64,000 bases of DNA from Actinomadura syzygii (GTDB taxonomy: Bacteria > Actinomycetota > Actinomycetes > Streptosporangiales > Streptosporangiaceae). Shown piece by piece: positions 1 through 13,403 of the stretch; positions within the stretch are counted from its first letter, which is position 1, and the number at the start of each line of letters is the position of its first letter. The DNA is taken from NCBI RefSeq assembly GCF_008085905.1, contig NZ_VSFF01000004.1:558001-622000 (forward strand). Reading direction: 5' to 3'. The translations under genes and the position numbers were made by a program. Under the pieces are notes generated by a model. The model had not been told where the DNA came from. It made no database searches and worked only from the letters and a program-made list of their open reading frames with translations.

Positions 1-1946
1 ATCCCGGCCACATGCGCGGCCGCCAATTCACCGATCGAATGACCGGCCAGGAAATCGGGGCGGACGCCCCAGGACTCCAAGAGACGGAACAGCGCGACCT
101 CAACCGCGAACAGAGCCGTCTGAGTGAAGACCGTCTGATCGAGCAGTTCAGGCTCAGACCAGATGACGTCGCGGATGGGCCGGTCCAGGTGACGGTCCAG
201 TTCCGCGCATACCGCGTCGAAAGCCTCGGCGAAGAGAGGGAACTTCTCGTGCAGTTCCCGGCCCATTCCGAGTCGCTGCGAACCCTGGCCAGAGAACAGG
301 AAGGCCGTCCCGCCCTCCAGGCGTGCCGAGCCGCGCACCACCCGCGAGTCGGGTTCGTCGGCGGCGAGCGCGGCGAGGCCGTCGAGGAGCGCGGCCCGGT
401 CCGGGGCGACGACGGCGGCGCGGTGCTCCAGCGCGGCGCGCGTCGTGGCCAGCGAGAACCCGACGTCCACCGGGTCCAGGTCCGGGCGCTGCGCGAGGAA
501 GTCGAGCAGGCGGGCGGCCTGGGCGGGCACCGCGTCCCGGCTCCGCGCGGAGATCGTCCACGGCACGGGGCCCGGCGCGGGCGAACGCGACTCCACCTCG
601 GCTGGAGGAGCCTGCTCAACGATGACGTGCGCGTTCGTGCCGCTGATCCCGAAGGACGAGATCCCAGCGCGGCGCGGACGCTCCTCCTCCGGCCATTCGC
701 GGGCCTCCGTGAGGAGCTCGACGCGCCCGGCCGTCCAGTCGACGTTCGGGGACGGCGCGTCAACGTGCAGCGTCTTCGGCAGGACGCCGTGCCGCATCGC
801 CTCGACCATCTTGATGATCCCGGCGACCCCGGCAGCGGCCTGTGCGTGACCGATGTTCGACTTGATCGACCCGAGCCACAGCGGACGCCCGTCCGGACGG
901 TCCTGGCCGTAGGTCGCGAGAAGCGCCTGCGCCTCGATCGGGTCGCCGAGCTTCGTCCCGGTGCCGTGCGCCTCCACCACGTCGACCTGGGCGGCGGACA
1001 CCTGCGCGCTCGCGAGCGCCTGCGCGATCACCCGCTGCTGCGACGGCCCGTTCGGCGCGGTGAGGCCGTTGGACGCACCGTCCTGGTTGACCGCCGAGCC
1101 CCGCACCACGGCCAGCACCGGGTGGCCGTTGCGGCGTGCGTCCGAGAGGCGCTCCACGAGGAGCATCCCGGCGCCCTCGCCCCAGCCGGTGCCGTCGGCG
1201 GACGCCGCGAACGCCTTGCAGCGCCCGTCCGGCGACAGCCCGCGCTGCTGGCTGAAGTCGACGAACGTCTCCGGGGTGGCCATGACGGACACGCCCCCGG
1301 CCAGCGCCAGGGAGCATTCACCCGACCGCAGCGCCTGCACCGCGAGATGCAACGCCACGAGGGACGACGAGCACGCCGTGTCCACCGTCACGGCCGGGCC
1401 CTCAAGCCCGAGCGTGTAAGAAACGCGACCGGACGCGATGGCGCCCGTATTGCTGTTGGCGAAATAGTCGTGGTAGACGAGGCCCGCGAAAACTCCGGTC
1501 GAAGTCCCCGCGAGCGACGACGGGTCGATTCCGGCCCGCTCCAGCGCCTCCCAGGAGATCTCCAGGAGGATCCGCTGCTGCGGGTCCATCAGGAGCGCCT
1601 CGTTCGGGCTGATGCCGAAGAACTCGGCGTCGAACGACGCGGCGCCGTCCAGGAACCCGCCCGTGTTCACGTAGCTGGTGTTCGGCCGCTCACCGGTCGG
1701 GTCGAACAGTTCGGCGACGTCCCAGCCGCGGTCGGACGGGAACGGCGACACCGCGTCCCGACCGTCCTCGACCAGCCGCCACAGGTCCTCCGGCGAGGAC
1801 ACCCCGCCGGGGAAGCGGCAGGCCATCCCGACGATCGCGATGGGTTCGCGGTCGCGGGCCTCCAGGTCGCGGAGGCGCCGCCGGGTCTGCTGGAGCTCGC
1901 TCGTGGCGAGCTTGAGGTAGTCGCGGAGCTTCTCGTCGTTCGACAT
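1..1946 (-). CDS. Modular type I PKS, 5' part (N-docking, KS, partial AT), cut by window edge
   Basis: Minus-strand start of a further PKS subunit; about 648 codons are visible. A short charged N-terminal docking helix ([17 protein letters not shown]) precedes a ketosynthase at roughly residues 35-445 with the active Cys in [13 protein letters not shown] and the downstream EAHGTGT and [10 protein letters not shown] histidine motifs. After the KS-AT linker comes an acyltransferase that reaches GHSIGE before the sequence ends. GHSIGE is the form found in the malonyl-type ATs of this locus, but the HAFH/YASH site is beyond the edge. The ATG at 1946 begins directly with the docking helix and lies 70 bp after the stop of the upstream PKS gene, so it is probably the last visible gene of the same operon. 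Later domains and module number are unknown. Confidence 0.93.
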   Translation of the reverse strand, partial: MSNDEKLRDYLKLATSELQQTRRRLRDLEARDREPIAIVGMACRFPGGVSSPEDLWRLVEDGRDAVSPFPSDRGWDVAELFDPTGERPNTSYVNTGGFLDGAASFDAEFFGISPNEALLMDPQQRILLEISWEALERAGIDPSSLAGTSTGVFAGLVYHDYFANSNTGAIASGRVSYTLGLEGPAVTVDTACSSSLVALHLAVQALRSGECSLALAGGVSVMATPETFVDFSQQRGLSPDGRCKAFAASADGTGWGEGAGMLLVERLSDARRNGHPVLAVVRGSAVNQDGASNGLTAPNGPSQQRVIAQALASAQVSAAQVDVVEAHGTGTKLGDPIEAQALLATYGQDRPDGRPLWLGSIKSNIGHAQAAAGVAGIIKMVEAMRHGVLPKTLHVDAPSPNVDWTAGRVELLTEAREWPEEERPRRAGISSFGISGTNAHVIVEQAPPAEVESRSPAPGPVPWTISARSRDAVPAQAARLLDFLAQRPDLDPVDVGFSLATTRAALEHRAAVVAPDRAALLDGLAALAADEPDSRVVRGSARLEGGTAFLFSGQGSQRLGMGRELHEKFPLFAEAFDAVCAELDRHLDRPIRDVIWSEPELLDQTVFTQTALFAVEVALFRLLESWGVRPDFLAGHSIGELAAAHVAG

Positions 1947-2016
1947 CGGATGAACCAATCTCCGGCGAATCGCAGATCAGAGTCGAGGGAGTGGACAGGT
2001 CAGGCAGGTACGGGGG

Positions 2017-5000
2017 TCAGGAGATTCCGAGTTCCTCGTCCAGGACGGCGAACAGCTCGCTGTCGCTGGCCGAGTCGAGATCGGGCGCGCGGCCCGCGTC
2101 GTCCTCCGGGCCGTCGCCGTCGTGCCGGTCCTGCCAGGCGCGCAGCAGGGCCTCCAGGCGGGCGGTGATGCGCGCGTGCGCGCCGTCCGGCAGGTCGGCG
2201 GCGGTCAGGCCGGGTGCGGACAGCGCCGTCTCCAGCCGGTCCGCCTCGGCCAGGACGAGCCGCGACGGGTCGTCCTCGCGGGGGGCGATGGACGTCCCGA
2301 TCTCCTGCGCGACGGCGCGGGCGGTCGGATGGTCGAACAGCAGCGTCGCGGGGAGCCGCAGTCCGGTCGCCGCGCTGAGCGCGTTCCGGAGCTCCAGCGC
2401 GGTGAGGGAGTCGAAGCCGAGTTCCCGGAACGCGCGGTCCGGCTCCACTTCGCCCGCGGACCCGCGCCGCAGCACCACCGCCACTCGCTCGCGGACCAGG
2501 CCGAGGAGTTCCTTCTCGCGTTCCGGGCCGGGCAGCCCGGCGAGCCGGCGGGTGAGGTCGGCGGCGGCGTCCCGACCCGCCCGGACGGTCCGGCGCGCCG
2601 TCCCCCGGAACAGGGTGCGGAGCTTCCACGGCAGCAGGGCGGGGTCGGCCTGCGCGGCGGCCCGCTCGTCCAGCGGGACGGCGACCAGCACGGGTTCGTC
2701 CACGCCCGCCGCCGCGTCGAGCAGGCCCATGGCCTCGTCCCCGGCCATGGGGATCATCCCGGCCTCGGCCATCCGCCGCCGGTCGACCTCCCCGAGCCCG
2801 GACGTCATCTCGCTGGCGTCCGCCCACAGTCCCCACGCGAGCGACTGCCCGGCGAGCCCGTTCGCCCGGCGGTGGGCCGCGAGCGCGTCCAGGAACGTGT
2901 TGGCCGCCGCGTAGTTGCCCTGGCCGCCGTTGCCGAAGACACCGGAGTTGGACGAGAACAGCACGAAGGCGTCGAGGTCCAGGCCCAGGTCGCGGGTCAG
3001 CTCGTGCAGGTTCCAGGCCGCGTCGACCTTCGGGCGGAACACCGCGTCCAGCCGGCCGGGGGTCAGCGAGCCGAGCGCGCCGTCGTCGACGACGCCCGCC
3101 GCGTGGACGATCCCGGACAGCGGGTGCGCGGGGTCGATCCCGGCGAGCAGCGCGGCGGCGGAGTCGCGGTCGGCGACGTCGCAGGCGGCCACGGTGACGG
3201 TCGCGCCGAGCGCGGACAGCTCGTCGCGGAACTCGGCGGCGCCCTCGGCGGCCAGGCCGCGCCGCCCGGCGAGCAGCAGGTGCCGGACGCCGTGCTCGGC
3301 CACCAGGTGGGTCGCGACGAGCCGTCCCGCCATGCCCGTCCCGCCCGTGATCAGCACGGTTCCGTCCGGGGCGAACGTCGGGGCGGCGGGGTCGTTGGGG
3401 GTAGGTCGAGGGCGTGGGACTCGGGCCAGGCGCGTCACGTAGGTGACGTCGTCGCGGACGACCAGTTCTGGTTGCTGCGCGGCCATGAGCGCGCCGATGT
3501 CCGTCGCGTCGTGCGCGTCGGCGTCCAGGTCGGCTAGGACGATCGTGCCCGGGTGTTCGAGTTGGGCCGTCCTCACGAGGCCCCATATCGCGGCGCCCGC
3601 GAGGTTCGTTGCGTCCTCGCCACGCACGGAGATCGCGCCTCGGGTGAGCACCAGGAGGTCGCTTTGCAGGAACCGCTCGTCGGTCATCCAGGTCTGGAGT
3701 GCTTCGAGCGTCTGGTGCGCGGTCGCGTGAGCGGATTCCGCGTCGTCGCCGGTTTCGGGCTCCAAGACGACGACGTCCGGGATTTCGTCGTCCAGGTCCT
3801 CCCAGCGGGCCCAGGACTTTTCGTGTGGTGTCGTCGCTTGGGTGATCGGGGACCATTCGACGCGGAACAGCGAGTCCAGGTATTCGGCGCGGGCCGCACC
3901 GAGCTGGTCGGGCGTTATGGGGCTCGACGCCACGGCGCGGACCGAAAGGATCGGGCTTCCCGTGTCATCGGTGGCCAGCAGGCTCATGCCGTCCTGCCCT
4001 TCCCCGGTTGGGGAGAGGCGGACGCGGAGGGCCTTGGCGCCGGTGGCGTGGAGGGTGAATCGCGTCCACGCGGATGGTATCCGTGGTCCGTCGTCGTGGT
4101 TGAGCGACTGGAGTTGGGTGGCGGCGTCGAGCAAGGCCGGGTGGATGCCGAAACGGTCGGTCTCCGTCTCCGTCTCTGTTTGGAGGGCCACTTCTGCGAA
4201 CAGCTCGTCGTCTCGGCGCCATGCGGCGCGCAGTCCTTGGAAGAAGGGACCGTAAGCGTGGCCACGGCCGAACAGCTGGTCGTAGACGTCGTCCAGATCG
4301 AGTTCCGTCGCTCCGGCGGGTGGCCAAGCGGCGGTCGGGTCGGTCGCAGGTGTTTCGGCGTCGGACGTCAGCGTGCCCGAGGCGTTCCGGGCCCAGGGTC
4401 CGCCGTCCTGGCGGGAGTGGATCGCCACCGTCCGCTTCCCCGACTCATCCGGGGCACCGACGACGACTTGGACGTCAATCCCGCCGTCTGTTGGAAGCGA
4501 CAGGGGCGCGTCGACCGTCAAGGTGTCGACGACATCGCAGCCGACCTCGTCCCCGGCCCGGACGGCCAGCTCCACGAAGCCGGACGCGGGGAAGACCGCC
4601 GCGCCGAACATCTCGTGGTCTGCCAACCACGGTTGCGTGGCCGGGGACAGCCGTCCCGTCAGCACCACGCCATCAGAGTCGGGCGAGGCGACCACGGCCG
4701 CGAGCAGCGGGTGCTCGGCGGACGCCTGGCCGAGGCTGGAGGCGTCCCCGGCGAAGGTGGGCGCGTTCGTCCAGTAGCGGGTGCGTTGGAATGCGTAGGT
4801 GGGGAGTTCGACTCGGTGTCCGCCGTGGTGGGTGAACAGTGCGGGCCAGTCGATGGTGGTTCCGGTGACGTGGAGGTGGGCGAGCGCGGTGAGGAGGGTC
4901 GTGGTTTCGGGACGGTCCCGACGAAGCGCGGCGACGCTGACGGTGCCGTCGGCCTGGACCATCGCGGTGAGGACGCCGTCGGGTCCGATTTCCAGGAATC

Positions 5001-8000
5001 GGGTGACGCCGTTGTCGTGGAGGTGGGTGAGGGTGTCGTGGAACCGGACGGCATCACGAACGTGCCGCACCCAGTACTCAGGGTCGGGCTCCGCACCCAC
5101 GACGGGAAGGGTGGGCGTGTTGTAGGTGATGGACTGGGCGATCTGGCGGAACTCGTCCAGCATCGGATCCATCAACGGGGAATGGAACGCGTGCGAGACC
5201 CGGAGCCGGGTCGCCTTGCGCCCGAGGTCGGTGAAGTGGCCGATGATTCCGGTGACGGCCTCTTCGGCACCGGATATCACGGTCGAATCCGGGCCGTTCA
5301 CCGCCGCGACACCAACCACCGCCGGATCCAGAAGCGGAGTGATTTCGTCTTCGGTGGCTTGGATCGCGGCCATCGCTCCCCCGGACGGGAGCGCCTGCAT
5401 CAACCGGCCTCGCGCCGCGACCAGCTTCGCCGCGTCCTCCAGCGAGAACATCCCCGCGACATGCGCGGCCGCCAACTCGCCGATCGAATGACCCGCCACG
5501 AAGTCCGGGCGAACACCCCACGACTCCAGGAGGCGGTACAGGGCTACTTCGATGGCGAACAGACCGGTTTGGGTAAAAGCGGTCTGGTTCAGCAGTTCCG
5601 GTTCAGACCAGATGACGTCCTTCAACGACCGATCTAGGTGCCGCTCCAGCTCGGCGCACACGGTGTCGAAAGCGTCGGCGAACACCGGGAACGTCTCGTA
5701 CAGTTCCCAGCCCATACCGAGACGTTGTGCGCCTTGGCCGGAGAACAGCAGCGCGGTCGAACCCGGGCTCGCGGAGTCGCCGCCGACGACCACGTCCGGA
5801 TGCGGCTTCCCAGCCGCCAACGCAGCCAACGCCTCCAAAGCGGATTCGCCATCGCCCGCCAAGACAACCGCACGCCGCTCCAACAAGGCACGGTCGCTCG
5901 CCAACGAGAAACCCACGTCCAAGGGGTTGAGTTCGGGGTGGTTGAGCAGGTGGGACCGCAGTTTCTGCGCCTGATTCTGCAAGCCGTCCACGGACTTGCC
6001 GGAGACTGTCCACGGCACCGCACCCGGACTAGCGGGGGACTTCGACGCCGCCGCTTCGGCTTCCTCGGCCTGCTCGATGATCACGTGAACGTTGGTGCCG
6101 CTGATGCCGAACGAGGAGACCCCAGCCCGGCGGGGATGGCCGTTCTGCGGCCACTCGCGCGCCTCGGACAGCAGCTCGACGGCTCCAGCCGACCAGTCGA
6201 CGTGCGGGGACGGCTCGTCCACATGCAGCGTCTTGGGCAGCACACCATGCCGCATCGCCTCAACCATCTTGATGATCCCCGCGACACCGGCAGCGGCCTG
6301 CGCATGACCCATGTTGGATTTGATCGACCCCAACCACAACGGCCGATCCCCCGGGCGATCCTGACCATAGGTCGCAATCACCGCCTGCGCCTCGATCGGG
6401 TCACCCAGGACCGTGCCCGTGCCGTGCGCTTCCACCGCATCCACGTCGGCGACGCCCAAACCCGCATTGGCCAGTGCCTGGCGAATAACCCGCTGCTGCG
6501 ACGGGCCATTCGGAGCGGTCAGGCCATTGGACGCGCCGTCCTGATTGACCGCGCTCCCCCGAACGACCGCCAGCACCGGGTGACCATTACGGCGAGCGTC
6601 CGACAGACGCTCGACCACCAGCACACCCACACCCTCAGCCCAACCCGCGCCATCAGCCGACGCCGAGAACGACTTGCACCGCCCATCCGCAGCCAAACCA
6701 CGCTGACGACTGAACTCCACAAACATCCCCGGCGTAGACATCACCGTCACACCACCAGCCAGAGCAAGCGAGCACTCACCCGAACGCAACGCCTGCGCGG
6801 CCCAATGCAGAGCCACCAAGGACGAAGAGCACGCCGTATCCACTGTGACCGCCGGGCCTTCAAGGCCCAGCGTGTACGCGACACGGCCGGAGACCAGGCT
6901 CCCGCCACTCGTGCTTGCGCTGTCCAGGTCACCGAGGGCGTAGTCGTGATACATCAGACCGGCGAAAACACCGGTCGCACTCCCCCGCAGAGACGACGGA
7001 TCAATACCCGCCCGCTCAAACGCCTCCCACGACGCCTCCAACAACAAACGCTGCTGCGGATCAGTATCCGCCGCCTCACGCGGCGACACACCAAAGAAAT
7101 CAGCATCAAAATCCGCCGCGTCGTAAAGGAATCCGCCCTCACGGGCGATGCTCTTACCCGGGCGGCCAGGAACCGGATCGAACAGACCCTCCCCATCCCA
7201 GCCGCGATCGGCCGGGAACCCCGACACCGCGTCCACACCGCCGTCAACCAGGCGCCACAGGTCCTCAGGCGAGGCGACACCACCCGGATAACGGCACGCC
7301 ATCCCCACGATCACGATCGGATCGTCATCGACCTTCTGAACACCGGCGGTGACGATCGGCCCGCCAGTCGTCGTCCCGGAGAGTTCCTCCTCCAGATATT
7401 CGGCGACGGCCTGTGCGGTCGGGTAATCGAAGACCAGCGTTGCCGGGAGACGAAGACCCGTCTCGGCACGCAGCGCATTCCGCAACTCCACCGCCGAGAG
7501 GGAATCGAAACCCAGGTCACGGAATGCACGGCTGGGCTCCACCGCTTCCGCTGACAGGTGTCCGAGAACGGACGCCACCTGAGCACGCACCAAATCCAGG
7601 AGGACGACCAAGCGGCCGGCCGAATCCATATTCGCCAGGCGGTCTTGTATCGACGAGTCAGCGCGCCCTCGCACCACCCGGGTTGAACCGCCGCCGGACA
7701 TGTCGCGTAGCAGAGCCGGGACGTCATCGCCCCGCCTCCGCAGCACCGCGCGGTCGACGCGGAGCGGGACGACCACCGCGTCATCCGCCGCGAGCGAGGC
7801 ATCGAACAATGCCAGGGCCTCGTCCGTGGACAACGGCGGCAGGCCCAGACGTCGCATGCGTTCGGCGTCCACGCCGTCGGGATCCGCGGAATCGCCGGTG
7901 TCCCAGAGCCCGAACGCCATTGACGTCGCCGCCAGCCCGCGCGAGCGGCGATGCTCCGCCAACTCGTCCAAGAACACATTCGCCGCGGCATAATTGCCCT

Positions 8001-11000
8001 GCCCCGCCGCCAAAACCAATCCACCGGCAGACGAGAACAACACGAACGCCGACAGATCCAGGTCACGGGTCAACTCGTGCAGATGCCACGCACCGTCCAC
8101 CTTCGGACCGAACACCGCATCAACCCGCTCAGGCGACAGCGAACCGATCAAGCCGCTGTCGACCACCCCGGCGGCATGCACCACACCAGTCAGCGGATGC
8201 TCCGCAGCTATCCCGTCGAGCAAATCCGCCACGGCCTGACGATCCGAAACATCACACGCGGCCACCGAAACCTCGGCGCCCAAGTCCGCCAGCTCCGCGC
8301 GAAGCTCCGCAGCACCCGGCGCGTCCAGACCACGGCGGCTGGTCAGAACCAGATGCCGCACACCATGAACCGACACCAGGTGACGCGCGACCAGCGCACC
8401 TAGGCCGCCCGTCCCACCGGTCACCAGGACCGTCCCAGACCGGTTCCACCGGAACGGTTCGCTCGGGCGAGTTCGCACCAAGCGGGAGACGCCTACCTGG
8501 CCACCACGAATGGCGACCTCGGGCTCGTCACCCGACACCACGACCCCAGCCAGCGCATTAGCCGACTGGGACTCGTCATCCAGATCCACCAGAACGAAAC
8601 GACCCGGATTCTCCGCCTGCGCCGCACGCAACAAACCCCGCACCGGCGCCAGAACCAGACCAGCATCGCGAAGGACGACCACCAAGCGGGAGGCGGCAAA
8701 CCGCTCATCCCCCAGCCACCCCTGCACGACAGCCAATGCGGAACAAGCCGTCACACGCACATCCGCCAGAACGTCACCATCAGCGGCGAGAGGCGACCAC
8801 ACCACGACGTCCGGCACACCGGCATCCGCGATACCCGCCAGATCCGCGAACACTGGAACGTCTGTGGAAAGGCCACATCGATCCGAACCCAGGACGGCCA
8901 GGCTCACATCACCATTCAGCGCGCCCACCGGCCTGGGCGACCATTCCACCTTGAGAAGCGAATCACTCGCCCCGCCAGCCACCGTGAGTTGTTCGGGTGA
9001 CACCGTCCGGGCTGCCAGGGATTCCACGCTGAGCACCGCGCGGCCGTTCTCGTCCGCCACCGTCATGGTGGTGGGGCCGCCGTCCCGTCCTAGCAGGGTG
9101 TGAACGCGCAGCGCCGACGCGCCGGAGGCGTGCAGTTTCACCCCGCTCCACTCGAAGGGGAGTTGGGTCGCGCCGTCCGGACGTTCGACGTCGAGGAGTT
9201 CGGCGTGCATGCTCGCGTCGAGCAGGGCCGGGTGAAGACCGAACCGTTCTGCGTCGGCCCGGGCCTGTTCGGGGAGGACGGCTTCGGTGTAGAGGTCGTC
9301 GCCGCGCCGCCAGGCCGCCTGCAATCCCTGGAAGGCTGGACCGTAGGCGTAGCCGCCGTCGTGCAGGCGCTGATAGGCGTTGTCCAGGTTCACGGGGACG
9401 GCGCCCGGCGGAGGCCACGCGGTCAGGTCGACCGGCGGGATGTCGGCACCGGTTCCCAGCACCCCGGTGGCGTGCCGCTTCCATTCCTGGTCGGACGAAT
9501 CGTTCTCGGGCCGGGAGTAGATGCCCACCGGGCGATCGCCGGAGGCATCCGCGTCGCCGACCACGATCTGGACGGCGACACCGCCACGCTCCGGCAACAC
9601 CAGCGGCACCCCGAGCGTCAGTTCCCGCAGCGCGTCGCATCCGACCTCGTCACCTGCGCGGATCGCCAGTTCAACGAACGCGGCGCCCGGCAGCAGGACG
9701 GTCCCCAGCACCTCATGGTCGGCGAGCCACGGCTGCGATTCGGCGGACAGGCGTCCGGTCAGCACGGCCCCGCCGGAGTCGGGCGCGACGACCACGGCAC
9801 CGAGTAGCGGGTGATCGACGGCTTCCAGACCGGCCGAGGTGACGTCCCCGTCCTGGGCCGAGGAGTCGAGCCAGTAGCGCTCACGCTGGAAGGCGTAGGT
9901 CGGCAGCTCGACCACACGGGCCGCGCGTCCGGCGAACATCGCACGCCAGTCGATGTCCAGGCCGTGCGCGTGGGCCTGCCCCAGGGCAGTCAGCAGCTCC
10001 CTGGCCTCCGGACGGTCCCGGCGCAGCGTGGGCGCGACGAATTCGGCGTCCGAGTCGCCCCGCACCATCGCCGACAGCACGCCATCAGGTCCGATCTCCA
10101 AGAACCGCGACACACCCTGATCACGCAGATCAGTCACCGAGGCGTGGAACCGGACAGCCTCACGAACATGCCGCACCCAATACCCGGTATCCGCCTCCGC
10201 CCCCAGGACAGGAATGGAAGGCGTCTTGAACGTGACGGATTCAGCGACCTGGCGGAAGTCGTCCAGCATCGGGTCCATCAGCGGCGAATGGAACGCATGC
10301 GACACCCGCAATCGAGTCGTCTTGCGTCCCAGCCCAGCGAAATGCTCGATGATCTTGGTGACCGCGTCCTCGGCGCCCGACACCACGACCGACTCAGGAC
10401 CGTTCACCGCCGCGACGCCGACGACCGTCGAGTCCAGCAGCGCGACGACCTCATCCTCGGTCGCCTGGATCGCCGCCATCGCCCCACCCGATGGCAGCGC
10501 CTGCATCAACCGACCCCGAGCAGCCACCAACCGGGCCGCGTCCTCCAGCGAGAACATCCCGGCTACATGTGCAGCCGCCAACTCACCGATCGAATGACCC
10601 GCCAGAAAATCAGGGCGGACACCCCACGACTCCAGCAGCCGATAAAGCGCAACCTCAACCGCGAACAAACCCGTCTGAGTGAACGCCGTCTGATTCAGCA
10701 ACTCAGGCTCGGACCAGACCACTTCCTTCAGCGGCCGATCCAGATGCTTATCCAGTTCCGCGCACACCGCGTCGAACGACTCGGCGAACGCCGGGAACGC
10801 GGCATACAACTCCCGTCCCATCCCGACACGCTGGGACCCCTGCCCCGAGAACAAGAACGCCGTCTTGCCGTCGGAGCGAACAGGACGACGCGACTCCCCC
10901 GACGCCAACCGTCCGAGCCCGACGAGCAGTTCCTCGCGGCTCTCGCCCACCACGACCGCACGATGCTCGAACGCCGCCCGCGCCGTGACCAGCGAGAACC

Positions 11001-12495
11001 CGACGTCCCCAGGAAGCGGCTCAGGCCGCTCCCCAAGGAAATCCAGCAGCCGCGCGGCCTGCGCGGGCACCGCGTCCCGGCTCCGCGCCGAGATCACCCA
11101 CGGAACCACGCCCGCGTCAGGCGAATCCGAACGCGGCTCTTCCTCCACCGAAGGAGCCTGCTCGACGATGACGTGCGCATTCGTCCCACTGATCCCGAAC
11201 GACGAAATCCCGGCCCGCCGCGGACGCTCCTCCTCCGGCCATTCACGCGACTCGGTGAGCAGTTCGACACGTCCCGCCGACCAATCCACGTGCGGCGTCG
11301 GCTCATCGACATGCAGCGTCTTCGGCAGCACTCCATGCCGCATCGCCTGGACCATCTTGATGATCCCGGCGACTCCGGCCGCAGCCTGCGTGTGCCCGAT
11401 ATTCGACTTGATCGACCCCAGCCACAGCGGATGCCCATCCGAACGCCCCTGGCCATAAGTCGCAAGCAATGCCTGCGCTTCGATCGGGTCGCCGAGGTTC
11501 GTCCCCGTGCCATGCGCCTCGACCGCGTCCACGTCACCCGCGCTGAGCCCGGCGCTCGCCAATGCCTGGCCGATCACCCGCTGCTGCGACGGCCCGTTAG
11601 GAGCCGTCAACCCATTCGAAGCACCGTCCTGATTGACCGCAGAGCCACGCACCACAGCCAGCACCGGATGCCCAAGCCGCCGAGCGTCAGAAAGACGCTC
11701 GACCAACAACATCCCCGCGCCCTCGCCCCACGACGTCCCATCCGCCGAAGCGGCGAACGACTTCGCTCGGCCGTCGCCGGCGAGGCCCCTTTCCAGGCTG
11801 AATTCGATGAACGTCCCCGGCGTGGCCATGACGGTCACACCTCCGGCGAGCGCCAGGGAGCATTCCCCGGACCGCAGCGCCTGCACCGCCAGATGCAACG
11901 CCACCAACGACGACGAACACGCCGTGTCCACCGTCACGGCCGGGCCTTCCAGCCCCAGCGTGTAGGCGATCCGGCCCGAGACGATGCTGCCGTTGCTGGA
12001 GCTGTTGCCGTAGTCGTGGTACATGAGCCCGGCGAACACGCCGGTCCGCTCGCCGTGCAGGGACGACGGGTCGATCCCCGCCCGTTCGAGCGCCTCCCAC
12101 GACACCTCAAGCAGGAGCCGCTGCTGCGGGTCCATCGCCAGCGCCTCACGCGGGCTGATCTTGAAGAAGGCCGGGTCGAACTCCGCCGCGTCGTGCAGGA
12201 AACCGCCGGTGCGGACATAGCTCTTGCCGGGCGTGCCGGGCTCCGGGTCGTAGATGCGCTCGGTGTCCCAGCCCCGGTCGGACGGGAACGCCGACACCGC
12301 GTCGACGCCGCCCGCGACGAGCCGCCACAGGTCCTCGGGCGAGGCGACGCCGCCCGGATACCGGCACGCCATGCCGACGATCGCGACGGGTTCGGTGGCG
12401 GCGGCCTCCAGCGCGGCGCTGTGCCGCCGCAGCCGCTCGTTCTCCACCAGCGAGTCGCGGAGCGCCTCGATGATCTCTTCGACGGACGCGTCCAC
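2017..12495 (-). CDS. Two-module type I PKS (KS-AT-DH-KR-ACP x2)
   Basis: 3492 residues. Module 1: KS 36-445 (Cys193), AT 545-835 (Ser635 in GHSIGE, HAFH, malonyl type), DH 893-1170 (His927, Asp1093), KR 1355-1530 (Tyr1502), ACP 1635-1705 (Ser1665). Module 2: KS 1724-2142 (Cys1889), AT 2247-2535 (Ser2337, HAFH, malonyl type), DH 2594-2862 (His2627, Asp2790), KR 3043-3225 (Tyr3195, VVDDG), ACP 3330-3400 (Ser3363). No ER. The first KR has VVDSG where the other KRs carry a DD pair. The C-terminus ends in a docking helix ([15 protein letters not shown]). The GTG at 12495 is chosen because GGAGG lies 6 bases upstream and it follows the hydrolase stop by 2 bp. The longer in-frame ATG at 12843 would place 116 low-complexity residues over the hydrolase gene. 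Confidence 0.96.
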   Translation of the reverse strand: MDASVEEIIEALRDSLVENERLRRHSAALEAAATEPVAIVGMACRYPGGVASPEDLWRLVAGGVDAVSAFPSDRGWDTERIYDPEPGTPGKSYVRTGGFLHDAAEFDPAFFKISPREALAMDPQQRLLLEVSWEALERAGIDPSSLHGERTGVFAGLMYHDYGNSSSNGSIVSGRIAYTLGLEGPAVTVDTACSSSLVALHLAVQALRSGECSLALAGGVTVMATPGTFIEFSLERGLAGDGRAKSFAASADGTSWGEGAGMLLVERLSDARRLGHPVLAVVRGSAVNQDGASNGLTAPNGPSQQRVIGQALASAGLSAGDVDAVEAHGTGTNLGDPIEAQALLATYGQGRSDGHPLWLGSIKSNIGHTQAAAGVAGIIKMVQAMRHGVLPKTLHVDEPTPHVDWSAGRVELLTESREWPEEERPRRAGISSFGISGTNAHVIVEQAPSVEEEPRSDSPDAGVVPWVISARSRDAVPAQAARLLDFLGERPEPLPGDVGFSLVTARAAFEHRAVVVGESREELLVGLGRLASGESRRPVRSDGKTAFLFSGQGSQRVGMGRELYAAFPAFAESFDAVCAELDKHLDRPLKEVVWSEPELLNQTAFTQTGLFAVEVALYRLLESWGVRPDFLAGHSIGELAAAHVAGMFSLEDAARLVAARGRLMQALPSGGAMAAIQATEDEVVALLDSTVVGVAAVNGPESVVVSGAEDAVTKIIEHFAGLGRKTTRLRVSHAFHSPLMDPMLDDFRQVAESVTFKTPSIPVLGAEADTGYWVRHVREAVRFHASVTDLRDQGVSRFLEIGPDGVLSAMVRGDSDAEFVAPTLRRDRPEARELLTALGQAHAHGLDIDWRAMFAGRAARVVELPTYAFQRERYWLDSSAQDGDVTSAGLEAVDHPLLGAVVVAPDSGGAVLTGRLSAESQPWLADHEVLGTVLLPGAAFVELAIRAGDEVGCDALRELTLGVPLVLPERGGVAVQIVVGDADASGDRPVGIYSRPENDSSDQEWKRHATGVLGTGADIPPVDLTAWPPPGAVPVNLDNAYQRLHDGGYAYGPAFQGLQAAWRRGDDLYTEAVLPEQARADAERFGLHPALLDASMHAELLDVERPDGATQLPFEWSGVKLHASGASALRVHTLLGRDGGPTTMTVADENGRAVLSVESLAARTVSPEQLTVAGGASDSLLKVEWSPRPVGALNGDVSLAVLGSDRCGLSTDVPVFADLAGIADAGVPDVVVWSPLAADGDVLADVRVTACSALAVVQGWLGDERFAASRLVVVLRDAGLVLAPVRGLLRAAQAENPGRFVLVDLDDESQSANALAGVVVSGDEPEVAIRGGQVGVSRLVRTRPSEPFRWNRSGTVLVTGGTGGLGALVARHLVSVHGVRHLVLTSRRGLDAPGAAELRAELADLGAEVSVAACDVSDRQAVADLLDGIAAEHPLTGVVHAAGVVDSGLIGSLSPERVDAVFGPKVDGAWHLHELTRDLDLSAFVLFSSAGGLVLAAGQGNYAAANVFLDELAEHRRSRGLAATSMAFGLWDTGDSADPDGVDAERMRRLGLPPLSTDEALALFDASLAADDAVVVPLRVDRAVLRRRGDDVPALLRDMSGGGSTRVVRGRADSSIQDRLANMDSAGRLVVLLDLVRAQVASVLGHLSAEAVEPSRAFRDLGFDSLSAVELRNALRAETGLRLPATLVFDYPTAQAVAEYLEEELSGTTTGGPIVTAGVQKVDDDPIVIVGMACRYPGGVASPEDLWRLVDGGVDAVSGFPADRGWDGEGLFDPVPGRPGKSIAREGGFLYDAADFDADFFGVSPREAADTDPQQRLLLEASWEAFERAGIDPSSLRGSATGVFAGLMYHDYALGDLDSASTSGGSLVSGRVAYTLGLEGPAVTVDTACSSSLVALHWAAQALRSGECSLALAGGVTVMSTPGMFVEFSRQRGLAADGRCKSFSASADGAGWAEGVGVLVVERLSDARRNGHPVLAVVRGSAVNQDGASNGLTAPNGPSQQRVIRQALANAGLGVADVDAVEAHGTGTVLGDPIEAQAVIATYGQDRPGDRPLWLGSIKSNMGHAQAAAGVAGIIKMVEAMRHGVLPKTLHVDEPSPHVDWSAGAVELLSEAREWPQNGHPRRAGVSSFGISGTNVHVIIEQAEEAEAAASKSPASPGAVPWTVSGKSVDGLQNQAQKLRSHLLNHPELNPLDVGFSLASDRALLERRAVVLAGDGESALEALAALAAGKPHPDVVVGGDSASPGSTALLFSGQGAQRLGMGWELYETFPVFADAFDTVCAELERHLDRSLKDVIWSEPELLNQTAFTQTGLFAIEVALYRLLESWGVRPDFVAGHSIGELAAAHVAGMFSLEDAAKLVAARGRLMQALPSGGAMAAIQATEDEITPLLDPAVVGVAAVNGPDSTVISGAEEAVTGIIGHFTDLGRKATRLRVSHAFHSPLMDPMLDEFRQIAQSITYNTPTLPVVGAEPDPEYWVRHVRDAVRFHDTLTHLHDNGVTRFLEIGPDGVLTAMVQADGTVSVAALRRDRPETTTLLTALAHLHVTGTTIDWPALFTHHGGHRVELPTYAFQRTRYWTNAPTFAGDASSLGQASAEHPLLAAVVASPDSDGVVLTGRLSPATQPWLADHEMFGAAVFPASGFVELAVRAGDEVGCDVVDTLTVDAPLSLPTDGGIDVQVVVGAPDESGKRTVAIHSRQDGGPWARNASGTLTSDAETPATDPTAAWPPAGATELDLDDVYDQLFGRGHAYGPFFQGLRAAWRRDDELFAEVALQTETETETDRFGIHPALLDAATQLQSLNHDDGPRIPSAWTRFTLHATGAKALRVRLSPTGEGQDGMSLLATDDTGSPILSVRAVASSPITPDQLGAARAEYLDSLFRVEWSPITQATTPHEKSWARWEDLDDEIPDVVVLEPETGDDAESAHATAHQTLEALQTWMTDERFLQSDLLVLTRGAISVRGEDATNLAGAAIWGLVRTAQLEHPGTIVLADLDADAHDATDIGALMAAQQPELVVRDDVTYVTRLARVPRPRPTPNDPAAPTFAPDGTVLITGGTGMAGRLVATHLVAEHGVRHLLLAGRRGLAAEGAAEFRDELSALGATVTVAACDVADRDSAAALLAGIDPAHPLSGIVHAAGVVDDGALGSLTPGRLDAVFRPKVDAAWNLHELTRDLGLDLDAFVLFSSNSGVFGNGGQGNYAAANTFLDALAAHRRANGLAGQSLAWGLWADASEMTSGLGEVDRRRMAEAGMIPMAGDEAMGLLDAAAGVDEPVLVAVPLDERAAAQADPALLPWKLRTLFRGTARRTVRAGRDAAADLTRRLAGLPGPEREKELLGLVRERVAVVLRRGSAGEVEPDRAFRELGFDSLTALELRNALSAATGLRLPATLLFDHPTARAVAQEIGTSIAPREDDPSRLVLAEADRLETALSAPGLTAADLPDGAHARITARLEALLRAWQDRHDGDGPEDDAGRAPDLDSASDSELFAVLDEELGIS
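4959..5250. repeat. Near-identical AT-region tract (copy 1, pairs with 22315-22606)
   Basis: Inside the AT of module 2 of the two-module PKS. About 290 bp aligns without gaps, offset 17356, to the AT of module 2 in the thioesterase-containing PKS, including synonymous positions. Similarity falls off quickly upstream and more slowly downstream. This pattern suggests recent duplication or gene conversion between modules rather than selection on protein sequence alone. Confidence 0.7.
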
Positions 12496-12497
12496 GG

Positions 12498-13403
12498 TCA
12501 GCCTCCGACCTCGTCCAGGAACTCCGCCAGCACGTCGGTGAAGCGCGCGGGCTCCTCCAGGTGCGGCACGTGGCTCGACTCCTCGAAGATCACCCACCGC
12601 CGGACGTCCGGGATCAGTTCCGCGTAGGGGCGCACGGTGACGGGCGTCGCCTCGTCGTGCCGCCCCGAGAGCAGCATCGTGGGGACGGCGACGCGCGGCA
12701 GGCGGTCCTCCACCGTCCAGTCCCGCAGGGTTCCGATCACGTGGAACTCCGACGGGCCGTTCATCGTGCCGTAGACCGTGGAGTCGTTCTGGATCTCCAT
12801 CAGCGACGCGATGAGATCGCGCGGCCACGGTTGCACTCGACACAGATGTTTCTCATAGAAGATCTGCATGGCTTGCATGTATTCCGGGCTGTCGGTCGTT
12901 CCGGCGGTTTCGTGCTCGGTGAGGGTGTCGTTCACTCCGGGCGGGAGCGCATTCCTCAGAACCGTCATTTCCTGCCGCCACAGCGGATAGGACGCGGGCG
13001 AATTCGCGATGACGAGTGCGCGCAGCCCGGCGGGACGGGTCGCGGCGTGTTCGGCCGACAGCAATCCGCCCCACGACTGCCCGTAGAGGATGTAGTCGTC
13101 GGCGATTCCGAGCTCGTTCAGCAGGTTGTCGAGCTCGTCGAGGAACAGCCGCACGGTCCAGAATTCCGGGCCCCGGTCGGGCAGCCGCGTGGAGCCGCCG
13201 TTGCCGAGCTGGTCGTAGTGCACGACGGGCCGTCCGCGCTCGCTGAGCGAGGCGAGGTTCAGCAGGTAGTCGTGGGTGCTCCCGGGCCCGCCGTGGACGA
13301 CCACGAGCGGCGGGCGGCCGGCCCCGAGGTCTCCCGTGACGCGGTACCAGGTCCCGTGCTCGCCGAAGGGCGCTATTCCCTTGGCACTGGGCGCCAATGA
13401 CAC
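12498..13403 (-). CDS. Proline-iminopeptidase-type alpha/beta hydrolase (VinJ-like) inside the PKS operon
   Basis: 301 residues, GTG start at 13403 with GGGGG five bases upstream. Family S33 marks are complete: oxyanion motif HGGPG near residue 38, nucleophile motif GQSWGG near 108, acid in SGRHDEAT, and catalytic His in [10 protein letters not shown] near the end. It has no signal peptide, so it should be cytoplasmic. The gene lies between the thioesterase-bearing PKS and the two-module PKS, whose start follows its stop by 2 bp. In vicenistatin-type macrolactam pathways an enzyme of this family (VinJ) removes the N-terminal aminoacyl cap from the finished chain so that the freed amine can be cyclised by the TE. 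That role fits the context but is inferred. An unrelated peptidase or editing hydrolase is the alternative. Confidence 0.9.
   Translation of the reverse strand: MSLAPSAKGIAPFGEHGTWYRVTGDLGAGRPPLVVVHGGPGSTHDYLLNLASLSERGRPVVHYDQLGNGGSTRLPDRGPEFWTVRLFLDELDNLLNELGIADDYILYGQSWGGLLSAEHAATRPAGLRALVIANSPASYPLWRQEMTVLRNALPPGVNDTLTEHETAGTTDSPEYMQAMQIFYEKHLCRVQPWPRDLIASLMEIQNDSTVYGTMNGPSEFHVIGTLRDWTVEDRLPRVAVPTMLLSGRHDEATPVTVRPYAELIPDVRRWVIFEESSHVPHLEEPARFTDVLAEFLDEVGG

Noticed and set aside
12496..12843. N-terminal extension of the two-module PKS to the ATG at 12843
   Set aside because: It overlaps the coupled hydrolase gene and encodes low-complexity residues. The GTG at 12495 has a good Shine-Dalgarno site and begins a docking helix.
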